NCBI RefSeq assembly: GCF_003254625.1
Contig: NZ_QJRJ01000070.1
Span: 113,449 to 177,448 of the forward strand
DNA length: 64,000 bases
Reading direction: 5' to 3'
DNA from: Flavobacterium ginsenosidimutans
GTDB lineage: Bacteria > Bacteroidota > Bacteroidia > Flavobacteriales > Flavobacteriaceae
The translations under genes were made by a program, and so were the position numbers. The notes below the pieces were generated by a model. The model searched no databases. It had not been told where the DNA came from and saw only the letters and a list, made by a program, of their open reading frames with translations. This document shows, piece after piece, positions 46,301-54,799 of this stretch. Position 1 is the stretch's first letter. Every line of letters starts with the position of its first letter.

Positions 46301-49300
46301 AGATAATTCTTATGATGGATTTGGGAATATTACACAGAAAAAGATAACGGCGGGGACAGATATTAGGACCAGTAATTACAATTACGATTCTACAGGCAGG
46401 TTTTTAATAAGTACAACTGATCCGGAGGGGGTAATTACTTCAGCTGAATACAATTCTAATGGGACTTTAAAATCAGAAACCAATGCATTAGGGCAAAAAA
46501 CGTCTTATGAATACGATTCATGGCTAAAAAAAGTGAAAGTAACTGATTATCTTCAAAAGAATACTTTAATAAGTTATATAAATAATGGATTGACGTCACT
46601 TATTAGGACTACTAGTGATAATGGAAAACGTACAGAAGAACAATTTGATACGAGAGGTTTGAAGCTTTATTCTTTTGAAAATGATCTAAATGATGTAATG
46701 ACCGGTATAAACTATACTTATGATACTTTTGGAAGAATTTCTATAATAAGTGAGCCTGGTTTATCATCGTCAAATATTAATAGGTTTACTTATGATATGT
46801 ATGGTAGAATAATAAAAAAAGAACTTTACACTGGAAAAATAATTGATATTACTTACAATGGACTAACTACAATTGAGAATGATGGTGTTAAATCAAAATC
46901 AACTACAAAGAACGCAATTGGGAATGTTGTCTCTATGACCGATACACCTGGAGGCACTGTGAATTATACTTATTATGCTAATGGAAATTTAAAAGAATCT
47001 AATTATGGTGGAGTAAAAACGACCTTAATTCAAGATGGTTGGGGAAGGAAAACGCAGCTTAATGACCCTTCAGCGGGTATTTATAAATATACATATAATG
47101 ATTTCAATGAAGTTATTAAAGAAGAAACGCCCAACGGATTAGTAAGTTATAATATAAGCAGTCTTGGAAGATTGAATAGTAAAACAATTACTGATCCAAT
47201 AGCAGGCAAAACCAATAGCAATACTGTTTATACTTATGATAGCAATAAGCAATTAACAAAATCTGAGTTTACTGATGCTATATCGAATATGACAATAACA
47301 ACATTGTATAGCTATGATGATAAAAAAAGGTTGAACCAAGTTACAGAAACAAATTCCATTGGTTCAGTTTTTACAAAAAATATTACGTTTGACTCCTTTG
47401 GGAGACCAGATATATTAACCGATACTGCACAATTAGGAAGCAGTAGTATAGTAAAAACTCAAAAGACATATAAAAATGGTTATTTATGGCAGATAAAAGA
47501 TTATCCTAATACCAAAATTCTTTGGGAAAATAAGGGGACAAATCTTAGAGGGCAACTTGTAAGTGCTACCTTAGGAAATGGAATTTCAGTGTCTAATGTA
47601 TATGACAGTTACGGATATGTTAATAAAATGCAGCATGATTTAGGTACTACTAATATAATGAAACATGAAACCAATTTCGATGCTTTAAGAGGTAATTTAT
47701 TAAATAGAAATAATAGTTTTTTTGGTCTTAAAGAGACATTTGATTATGATGAATTAGACAGGCTAACCGCCACAGCTAAGGATGATATCTTTATGAACTA
47801 TAACTTTAATAGCGGAAGTTCTACCGAAGGTTTTACCTCTGATGGAGGGGCAACTACAAATGTTTCAGGTTCTGCATTATCTACCCAAGCTACAGCAGCG
47901 GGATCAGGAGTTAAAAATACATTGGCTATTGGTGCATCGATAGGTGATAAAATATCTTTAAGTTTTAATCTGCAAAAGGTATTGGGTTCTGATGTCTTAA
48001 ATGTTTACATACAAGAGCAAGACCCCAGTACAGGAGTAATTGTTAAATATTTGAAAACAGCCTTAAACACTTCTTCAGGACTAATCTCTTTTACCCATAC
48101 AGTTACGCAAAATACAACCATAATTTTAAAGATAGAGAAAGCCACTACCTCTGGACTAAACGTTTTTATAATTGATAATGTTGTAGGAACAAAACCGGTT
48201 AAAATCAAACAGGATTATGATAATCGTGGAAAAATACTTAAAAATGCAATAGGCGATTATAATTACTTGGATGTAGACCCACAAAAATTGTATAGAAACA
48301 CGTCAGTTACTTTGACACCTGAAGCTTTAATTTACTATCAAGGCAGACAAACGCAAAACATAACTTATAATGCTTTCAAAAGCCCTATACTGATTGATGA
48401 ATTAGGAATTGATAAAGTAAGTTTCCTCTACAATGATAATAATGCCAGAAGTGTAATGTTTTTAGGTGGTACACAAAGTGATCGATTACTGAGGAAATAT
48501 AGAAAATATTATTCAGCCTTCGGTAATATGGAAATAAAACAGGATATTACTAACGGTGCTTTAGAATTTGTAACCTACATTGGCGGGAATCCATATACGG
48601 CACCTTTGTTGGTTAAAAGTAATGGCTCTGTACCTAATTACTTATATTTGCACCGAGATTATCAAGGATCAATATTAGCCATTACAAATCAAGCGGGTGC
48701 AGTAGTCGAAAAACGCCTTTTTGATGCTTGGGGAGAAATAATAAAAGTTCAGGACGGGGTAGGTAATGCTTTAGCAGCTCTGACAGTCTTAGACAGAGGG
48801 TATACTGGGCATGAACATTTGCAGACTGTGGGCTTAATTAACATGAATGGCCGACTGTATGATAATAAACTTCATCGTTTCTTACAACCGGACAATAATG
48901 TTCAAAATCCAGCTAATACTCAGAATTTTAATCGATATGCCTATTGTCTTAATAACCCAACAAGTTATACAGATCCAACAGGAGAGAATTATGATGATGA
49001 TGATCCTGAATTAGGTTATGATTATATAGATGGTACTGAATGGCTCGATAGGTATGGAAGATGGATTTATAACAAAGAACTCCAAACATGGATTGGACAG
49101 AATGGAGCTTCTGATATATTTAATGCTATTGCATTAAATGAAGTCCTTATTCCTGCAAGTACTCCTGCTTCTGCTAAAAATGGTTTTTATGGAACAGGTT
49201 TAACAGCATATTCAACCGATAACACTTGGGGTTTAAGCGGTTATAATTTTGGGGGGAATTATGAAAATCAAGGAGGATTGAGTGCCAATTTTGATGTTTC

Positions 49301-49769
49301 TGGATTTAAAGCAGATTTCGGCAACTATTCCGGCCAAGGATATTTAGATCTTAGGGCAAAAGTTACTGGTGTTGAAGGAACTGCAAGTATAGGTTACGGA
49401 AACGAAATACTAAAGCAAACAGTTACAGCTTCTGGAGCCATATTTTCTGCAGAAGCAAATTTAAAAGGTTCAACTTTACTTGGTAAAGATGGAAAATATG
49501 GTATAAATTCAGGATTTGATCTTGGTGCTTACGCTGCTAAGGGAGATATAACGGGAGAGGCAAAAATATTAGGAGCAACATTTGGTTATACGGTGGGCGG
49601 GTCATTTGCTTCAGCTCATGCAGGAGGTGAAATAGATGCCCATTGGAACAATCAAACCGGTGTCCTTCATGTATCAGGCTTAGAACATGCTGGATTTGGC
49701 TTAGGAGAGTTAGCAGGAATAAAAGTAGCACTTCCAGTGCGAGCTTGGTACTACTTTTTCCTTGAATAA
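43344..49769 (+). CDS. SpvB/FG-GAP/RHS polymorphic-toxin-like giant protein
   Basis: A 2,141-residue exported protein with signal peptide to about residue 20 (LNLSVTAQ). Order of parts: SpvB-type domain (about 25-320; YTVPIEVPPGINGVIPKISL); at least five FG-GAP/VCBS calcium-binding units (about 332-630; GDFDGNGRTDIV, GDFNGDGLSDLL, GDVNGDGKTDVL); YD/RHS repeats (about 985-1770) interrupted by a jelly-roll-like insert (about 1485-1615; ASIGDKISLSFNLQ, NTTIILKIEK); the RHS core end (DYQGSILAITNQAG, then MNGRLYDNKLHRFLQPDNN and NNPTSYTDPTGE at about 1880). The last 260 residues are a distinct glycine-rich tip. This is the TcB/SpvB-like shell plan that encloses a C-terminal toxin. It has no T9SS sorting domain itself. 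A small membrane-protein gene 33 bases downstream may give immunity. Confidence 0.9.
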   Translation: MKNLYFTFIFIFLNLSVTAQSPTGSSTEVGKTSGNLSVSLTGAANYTVPIEVPPGINGVIPKISLSYNSQGGIGIAGYGWNIAGVSSITRISATKFHDGIIDPIDFDNLDRFAIDGQRLIVKNGTTGIYGANGTVYETENYSNVKVTSYGTHPSGAKYGPAYFLVEYPDGSKAYYGNSLDSRSIASWSVTNWDNPQGVRISYAYSSTGNTLNVTSIKYGAITTGLPINEIKFVYKNRTKQDQMYIGGETIIRSNILSEINVLSSTSGFRNYLLEHDLISNRYERLISITEKNGDKTKSYNPVIFTYDTTADNIIYTPSTSLIPSNVLADTYTITGDFDGNGRTDIVPYSNDSTSVNFKNKFWVCTNLDSQALSKNWQVNCGAFDDIVVTTWLTANNQISPLKGITVVQTQSGTQTVSFNTYALSANAITLQYSKQANFSAMPDIPSKCSKKYIRGDFNGDGLSDLLVFQQDDNNMDGVDYKNAFFIDLDRRKTTNFSYNLGSLVSTIYKNGVSGDRIETGDVNGDGKTDVLHFYEGRVIVYSLSDNNQLIVLYDFSSPEIIPASVIIGDFNGDKKTDFFAFNPDGTTIKGVRFMSTGNTFQKILDNLYFYPTNALRSRTAQDVDNDGKTDIVEIYNSYNSQGLFILFRIFKSNGQGFESAIEKSFVYASYYLGAETQSFPLFYESANPNYGFEIVTKRAGAYNYFQFAKNIKSDATLNKIQFGNGRFSEIKYNSLQQNSSSNIYTNIYTPVINLDTYPNLNILIAPNFKVVSQISESGVDGSITNIFAYYGATSNVEGLGFLGFKETMKTDGIYLLSNAISNISKFDMSLRGANIENYSVKGIVSPTGVTPSTFISKSTLSYNSLSDALQSNKVFKLKNASIKNSNSLYNTNDETTIDYDQYNNPVKTTTDTKENSTIVQTSINTISYNLVSSSPYIVGRPSGKVQSISLPGVNSTSSEEAYLYNSNQLLSQVKKKGDATTNYVYQDNSYDGFGNITQKKITAGTDIRTSNYNYDSTGRFLISTTDPEGVITSAEYNSNGTLKSETNALGQKTSYEYDSWLKKVKVTDYLQKNTLISYINNGLTSLIRTTSDNGKRTEEQFDTRGLKLYSFENDLNDVMTGINYTYDTFGRISIISEPGLSSSNINRFTYDMYGRIIKKELYTGKIIDITYNGLTTIENDGVKSKSTTKNAIGNVVSMTDTPGGTVNYTYYANGNLKESNYGGVKTTLIQDGWGRKTQLNDPSAGIYKYTYNDFNEVIKEETPNGLVSYNISSLGRLNSKTITDPIAGKTNSNTVYTYDSNKQLTKSEFTDAISNMTITTLYSYDDKKRLNQVTETNSIGSVFTKNITFDSFGRPDILTDTAQLGSSSIVKTQKTYKNGYLWQIKDYPNTKILWENKGTNLRGQLVSATLGNGISVSNVYDSYGYVNKMQHDLGTTNIMKHETNFDALRGNLLNRNNSFFGLKETFDYDELDRLTATAKDDIFMNYNFNSGSSTEGFTSDGGATTNVSGSALSTQATAAGSGVKNTLAIGASIGDKISLSFNLQKVLGSDVLNVYIQEQDPSTGVIVKYLKTALNTSSGLISFTHTVTQNTTIILKIEKATTSGLNVFIIDNVVGTKPVKIKQDYDNRGKILKNAIGDYNYLDVDPQKLYRNTSVTLTPEALIYYQGRQTQNITYNAFKSPILIDELGIDKVSFLYNDNNARSVMFLGGTQSDRLLRKYRKYYSAFGNMEIKQDITNGALEFVTYIGGNPYTAPLLVKSNGSVPNYLYLHRDYQGSILAITNQAGAVVEKRLFDAWGEIIKVQDGVGNALAALTVLDRGYTGHEHLQTVGLINMNGRLYDNKLHRFLQPDNNVQNPANTQNFNRYAYCLNNPTSYTDPTGENYDDDDPELGYDYIDGTEWLDRYGRWIYNKELQTWIGQNGASDIFNAIALNEVLIPASTPASAKNGFYGTGLTAYSTDNTWGLSGYNFGGNYENQGGLSANFDVSGFKADFGNYSGQGYLDLRAKVTGVEGTASIGYGNEILKQTVTASGAIFSAEANLKGSTLLGKDGKYGINSGFDLGAYAAKGDITGEAKILGATFGYTVGGSFASAHAGGEIDAHWNNQTGVLHVSGLEHAGFGLGELAGIKVALPVRAWYYFFLE

Positions 49770-49802
49770 AAGAGTTAAAAATTAAACATTCAATAAACAA
49801 TT

Positions 49803-50192
49803 ATGACATTTTTTGTATTCTTCTTTATCATTCTTAACAGTGTAATTTATTTCTTAATACATAAAAAAGAATCTTTAAAGCATCAGTGGATAATTATGAT
49901 TTCACTATTTATATTTATTAATATTATTGTTAAATGCTATAATCGTTTCTGGCTCGATAAGGTAATAAATGGATTTGGATTTTTCATTCTTTTACTTTTT
50001 AGTTTGGCTATACCTATTCTTAATTTGATAAAACGAAACAATAAAAATATTTTGGAAAACGCTTTCAAGAAGAACAATATTCTTTCTAATTTAAATTTTA
50101 ATATTTTTAATTACGTTATACTTGTTACGATCTTGGTGACTGTTTTTCAGATTTATATGCTGCTAACCGGAAAGGTAAATTTATTGCATTAA
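49803..50192 (+). CDS. Four-helix membrane protein, candidate immunity protein
   Basis: A 129-residue protein made almost wholly of membrane helices: FFVFFFIILNSVIYFLIHK, IIMISLFIFINIIVKCY, GFFILLLFSLAIPILNLI and FNYVILVTILVTVFQIYMLL. Short basic loops (KRNNKNILENAFKKNN) lie between. No family is recognised. Position directly behind the variable C-terminal tip of an RHS protein is where immunity genes are found, and membrane immunity proteins usually go with pore-forming or membrane-acting toxins. This function is inferred from position only. Confidence 0.65.
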   Translation: MTFFVFFFIILNSVIYFLIHKKESLKHQWIIMISLFIFINIIVKCYNRFWLDKVINGFGFFILLLFSLAIPILNLIKRNNKNILENAFKKNNILSNLNFNIFNYVILVTILVTVFQIYMLLTGKVNLLH

Positions 50193-50422
50193 AATTCGTA
50201 ATGACACACAATTAAATTGTGATCTATCGTTTTGGTGTAAACTAAAATTTACAGTGGAAGCATATTTTAAGACTTTAAATTCATTTTTATATACATATTG
50301 TTTAATTTGATATTTGTAGAAGTGAGATTGTTATAATGGTATTTCTTTCGTAATAATTCCATATTAGTCGTGTAAAAATATACTAATGAAACATTTTTGT
50401 TTTATTTACTTTTAACTATTTT

Positions 50423-53400
50423 ATGAATTTTAAGCAGCATAATTTTTATTTATTACTATTATTTTTTTACTCATCAACTTCTTTTTCTCAACAAGAAGCA
50501 AGTGTATGGTATTTTGGAAAAAATGCGGGACTTAAATTTCATAACGACGGTTCTGTGACTTCTTTAAACGATGGAAAACTTGTTACCAACGAAGGTTGCG
50601 CCTCTATAGCTGATAGCAGTGGGAATTTACTGTTTTATACAGATGGGAGAACTGTCTGGGATAAAAATCATATCATTATGCCAAATGGCGATTATTGGGC
50701 AGGGACCGGACTTCTTGGAGACCCTTCAAGCACTAATTCCGCCATAATAGTTCCCAAACCAGGAAATTCCAAAATATATTACATTTTTACATTAGATGAA
50801 CCGCATCATGAAAATGCGACAGTTTATCCGGCAGCATTTTCCGGAAACTATTTTGACGAGGATAGCGGTAAAACTCCAGATAATGACGACGGATTAAATA
50901 ATGGCTTAAATTATTCTATAGTTGATTTAAGTAAAATAGGAAACAATGGCAGTATAGGAGATATTGTGAGCCGTAATAATCCTTTAATTACTTACGACAC
51001 TAATCCTAATGGCGAAGAAATAAAATACAAATGTTCTGAAAAAATAACATCGGTTAGAGAGGCATCAGGAAATGGTTTTTGGGTTATAACTCAATTTACA
51101 GATTATTTTTATTCCTTTAGAGTGACGTCAAGTGGAATTGCATCTAATCCGGTTAAATCTGCAGTGTTGCCAAGTGTGCCAACATTTGGATATCGCAGAA
51201 ATGCTATCGGCTGTTTTAAAGCATCGCCTGATGGGAAAAAATTAGCTGCTGCTTATGACCAGATTGACACACCAACTACTCCATATGATAATTATAAAGG
51301 ATCTGTTTATATTTATGACTTTGATAATCTGTCCGGTAAAGTCAGTAACCCTAAATTAGTTGTTAAAGACGTTAGAGCATATGGTGTTGAATTTTCCAAT
51401 AATTCTAATGTACTTTATGCTAGTTTTGATACATATGAAACTTCGCAATCGATGGGGCAGTTTGATTTGTTAAGCAATGATATTCAGAGTTCTAAAGTTC
51501 TTCTTTTTCACGCTCCATACGGCATCGGAGCATTGCAATTGGCTCCAAATGGTAAAATTTACTATAGCAGTTATTTTCCAAGTTCATTGGGAGTTATTAA
51601 TAATCCTAATGTTGTAGGTTTAGGTTGTAATTTTGATCCAATTGGACAGCCTTTAATTGGAGAAACTACTCATAACAAAGGACTTCCGCCATTTATTACT
51701 TCTTTTTTTGATGCATTTTTTGATGTTAAAAATTTGTGTTTAGGAGATAATACTTCATTTTCATTAAATTCATCACAAGATATTAATGCTGCGGTATGGG
51801 ATTTTGGAGATGGCACCACTTCAACCGATTTAAATCCCTCTCATACGTATCTCTCAGCCGGAACATTTACTGTTTCTGTTACAGCTATTAATTCCAGCGG
51901 ATCAGGCACTAAAACTAAAGACATCACTATCTCAATGATACCAGTTGCAATGCAGGCAGCCAATATATTAGTTTGTGATGATAATAATGACGGGATAGCT
52001 GTTTTTGATCTGACCGCCCAAAATGCTACTGTTTTAAACGGTCAGGATCCTGCTTTATATAATGTGACTTATTTCAAGGGAAGCACTGAAATTATTTCGC
52101 CTAAATTGTATTCAAATACTAGCCCATATCAGGCAGAAAAAATTACCGCTGAAGTTTCAAATAAAAACAACAATGACTGCAAAAGCAGCACTACATTTGA
52201 TATAAATGTATTTGATAGTCCAAAACCTAATTTACCTGCCAATATTCCGGATTTGATTAGTTGTGATAATACCACTGTAGGGTCAGATACAGATGGTAAA
52301 ATTATTTTTGATTTAACCCAGAGGGAAGCAGGTATTTTAAATGGTCAATCTCCAAGTCAATTTGTAATTTCTTATTATAAAGATGCTGAATTTACCCAGG
52401 CAATTGTCTTGCCAACAAGTTATTCTAATGCAACCGCTACTGAAACTATTTTTGTAAAAGTGACAAACAAAGACAACGCAAGTTGTATGGCTACAACTTC
52501 ATTTAATTTAAAAGTCTTTGCTTTGCCAATTATTGTAAATTCAGTTGATTTAAAACAATGTGATGATGATATTGATGGGTTTAGTGCTTTTAATTTAGAA
52601 GAAGCTAAAGCAAAAATAACTTCTAATTCTGCAAATGAAACTATTACTTTTTACAAAACGCTTGCTGATGCTAAAAATAACAGTAATACAATTTTAAATC
52701 CGAAAACATATAGAAACCAAACTATTAGTACTGATAAAGTATATGTTCGTGTTGAAAATGCTAATAATTGTTATCGAATTGCGCAATTAAATCTAATTGT
52801 TTCTTCTACACAAATTCCATCAACCTATTCTAAGGTTTTTATACAATGTGATGATGCTGTTTTAGGAACTAACAAAGATGGTATTGCGGCGTTTAATTTT
52901 AGCTCTGCAACAAATGAAATTAAAGCTATTTTTCCTTCAGGGCAACTTTTAGACATCGGTTATTATCAAAACGTAGAAGATGCTTTGGCAGAGAAGAACG
53001 CTATTTCAGATATTTCTAATTATCGAAATACAGGTTCTCCTGATAGTCAAAAAATCTTTATTCGTGTAGACAGCAGATTAAATAATGATTGTTTAGGATT
53101 AGGAGGTTATATTACTTTAAGAGTCGAACCGGTTCCTGTGACACAAAATTTAAAAAAAATCCATTGTGATGATGATCAGGATGGATTATATGCGTTTGAT
53201 ACTTCAACTATTGAACAAGAGCTGCTTAATGGATTAACTAATGTGACGGTTTCTTATCTGGATCAAAATAATACCCCACTTTCAAGTCCATTGCCAAATC
53301 CTTTTATTACAGGTTCTCAGATTGTGAAAGCTATTTTAACCAGCAATACAACAACGGCATGTTTGTTTAATTCAACAATTACTTTTATTGTAGATGATCT

Positions 53401-54418
53401 GCCGGAAGTATTTGAAATTGATCCTTCGCTCACAACTGTATGTGATGATGAATCTGATCCGCTTAAACAAGATGGTAAATATGCTTTCGATACTTCTTCT
53501 TTTGAAGCTACTATATTAGGTGGACAAACCGCAATGACTGTGAAATACTATGATGCAAATAATAATTTATTGTCAAGTCCTCTTCCAAATCCATTTGTAA
53601 CCAATTCACAAAATGTAAAAGTTGAAGTTATAAACCCAAACAACACTAGTTGTTCAGCGACTACCTTTGTTAATTTCATTGTAAATCCTGTGCCTAAGAT
53701 TAATTTAAAAGGAGAAGGACTGGTATGTAGTAATTTAACAACTTTTACCAAACAAATTGATGCCGGACTTTTAGATCTTAGTCTAGTTAATGATTATGGT
53801 TATACTTGGTTTTTTAATGGATTTCTCATTTCAGATCAAACAAATTATAGTTTGACAGTAAATAAAGAAGGTATATTTACTGTTCAGGTTACTGATAAAC
53901 AAACAAATTGCTCTAGAACCAGAACAATAAAAGTCTCAGCATCTGATATCGCTTCAAATATTATAGCAGTTGTGGGCCAGTCCAATACGATTTCGGTTTC
54001 TGCCACAGGAAATGGTGATTATGTTTATGCCTTGGATGATCAAAATGGAGATTACCAAACAGGAAATACATTTGAAAATGTGCATGCCGGTATACATACC
54101 GTTTACATCAAAGATCTAAATGGTTGCGGAACTGTACCGAAAGAAGTGCCCGTTTTTGGAATCCCTAATTTTTTTACACCTAATCACGATAGTTATAACG
54201 ATTATTGGAATATTGAAGGAGTTGATCCAGTATCAAACTCAAAAACCACTATTGAGATTTTTGATAGATACGGAAAATTATTAAAACAAATTACTCCAAT
54301 GAGTCAAGGTTGGGACGGCACTTATCTTGGCTCCCAAATGCCAGCAGATGATTATTGGTATGTTATAAAATTAGAAGATAATCGAATTTTTAAAGGACAT
54401 TTTGCTTTGAAGCGATAA
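50423..54418 (+). CDS. Large T9SS type B surface protein with PKD and CDD-repeat domains
   Basis: A 1,331-residue exported protein. Signal peptide to about residue 22 (SSTSFSQ). Residues about 25-430 form a beta-propeller-like domain (VWYFGKNAGLKFHNDGSVTS, ASPDGKKLAAAYDQ, LQLAPNGKIYYSSY). A PKD domain follows (about 445-510; AVWDFGDGTTSTDLNPSHTY). Then come six repeats of about 85-115 residues starting near 516, 612, 711, 807, 913 and 1006, each opening with a CDDxxDG..xFDL-type motif. A type B sorting domain closes the protein (about 1245-1331; IPNFFTPNHDSYNDYWNIEG, GWDGTYLGSQMPADDYWYVI). Expected to be on the cell surface via T9SS; may act as an adhesin. Single gene. Confidence 0.92.
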   Translation: MNFKQHNFYLLLLFFYSSTSFSQQEASVWYFGKNAGLKFHNDGSVTSLNDGKLVTNEGCASIADSSGNLLFYTDGRTVWDKNHIIMPNGDYWAGTGLLGDPSSTNSAIIVPKPGNSKIYYIFTLDEPHHENATVYPAAFSGNYFDEDSGKTPDNDDGLNNGLNYSIVDLSKIGNNGSIGDIVSRNNPLITYDTNPNGEEIKYKCSEKITSVREASGNGFWVITQFTDYFYSFRVTSSGIASNPVKSAVLPSVPTFGYRRNAIGCFKASPDGKKLAAAYDQIDTPTTPYDNYKGSVYIYDFDNLSGKVSNPKLVVKDVRAYGVEFSNNSNVLYASFDTYETSQSMGQFDLLSNDIQSSKVLLFHAPYGIGALQLAPNGKIYYSSYFPSSLGVINNPNVVGLGCNFDPIGQPLIGETTHNKGLPPFITSFFDAFFDVKNLCLGDNTSFSLNSSQDINAAVWDFGDGTTSTDLNPSHTYLSAGTFTVSVTAINSSGSGTKTKDITISMIPVAMQAANILVCDDNNDGIAVFDLTAQNATVLNGQDPALYNVTYFKGSTEIISPKLYSNTSPYQAEKITAEVSNKNNNDCKSSTTFDINVFDSPKPNLPANIPDLISCDNTTVGSDTDGKIIFDLTQREAGILNGQSPSQFVISYYKDAEFTQAIVLPTSYSNATATETIFVKVTNKDNASCMATTSFNLKVFALPIIVNSVDLKQCDDDIDGFSAFNLEEAKAKITSNSANETITFYKTLADAKNNSNTILNPKTYRNQTISTDKVYVRVENANNCYRIAQLNLIVSSTQIPSTYSKVFIQCDDAVLGTNKDGIAAFNFSSATNEIKAIFPSGQLLDIGYYQNVEDALAEKNAISDISNYRNTGSPDSQKIFIRVDSRLNNDCLGLGGYITLRVEPVPVTQNLKKIHCDDDQDGLYAFDTSTIEQELLNGLTNVTVSYLDQNNTPLSSPLPNPFITGSQIVKAILTSNTTTACLFNSTITFIVDDLPEVFEIDPSLTTVCDDESDPLKQDGKYAFDTSSFEATILGGQTAMTVKYYDANNNLLSSPLPNPFVTNSQNVKVEVINPNNTSCSATTFVNFIVNPVPKINLKGEGLVCSNLTTFTKQIDAGLLDLSLVNDYGYTWFFNGFLISDQTNYSLTVNKEGIFTVQVTDKQTNCSRTRTIKVSASDIASNIIAVVGQSNTISVSATGNGDYVYALDDQNGDYQTGNTFENVHAGIHTVYIKDLNGCGTVPKEVPVFGIPNFFTPNHDSYNDYWNIEGVDPVSNSKTTIEIFDRYGKLLKQITPMSQGWDGTYLGSQMPADDYWYVIKLEDNRIFKGHFALKR

Positions 54419-54647
54419 AAATTAATTTTAATATCTTCAGGCAATGTAGAATGTTTTTTTACTTAAACTATATGAAAAGACTGGAAGAACTTATCTTATG
54501 TAATAAAAGGGGAGCGTAGAATTAGTGATATGAAATTTTAATCCAAACCATTTCTCCCTTGAAAACACTAATATTTTGTTTAGAATCAAATAAATTTTTC
54601 TGAATAAGATACAAATCTAAGAAATCTAAATTCATGGGGTTTGTAAA

Positions 54648-54704
54648 AGCGGGAAGCATTCAAATATCTAACCAGTTTATTGTAGATTATTACATGATTT
54701 TGCA
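54648..54704. repeat. Direct repeat B (partner of repeat A)
   Basis: AGCGGGAAGCATTCAAATAT then CTAACCAG and a T-rich end match repeat A (41942-41998) at about 47 of 57 positions, in the same orientation, 12.7 kb apart. The rest of the 380-base gap 54419-54799 holds no gene that I can see. Confidence 0.6.
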
Positions 54705-54799
54705 TTAGTATCGTAATTTAATATTTTAAAACTAACATAAATCACGGGGTTCAAATCTTGTCAAGTTTACAAGTAAATATGTAAAAGCAAATCGTCCTT

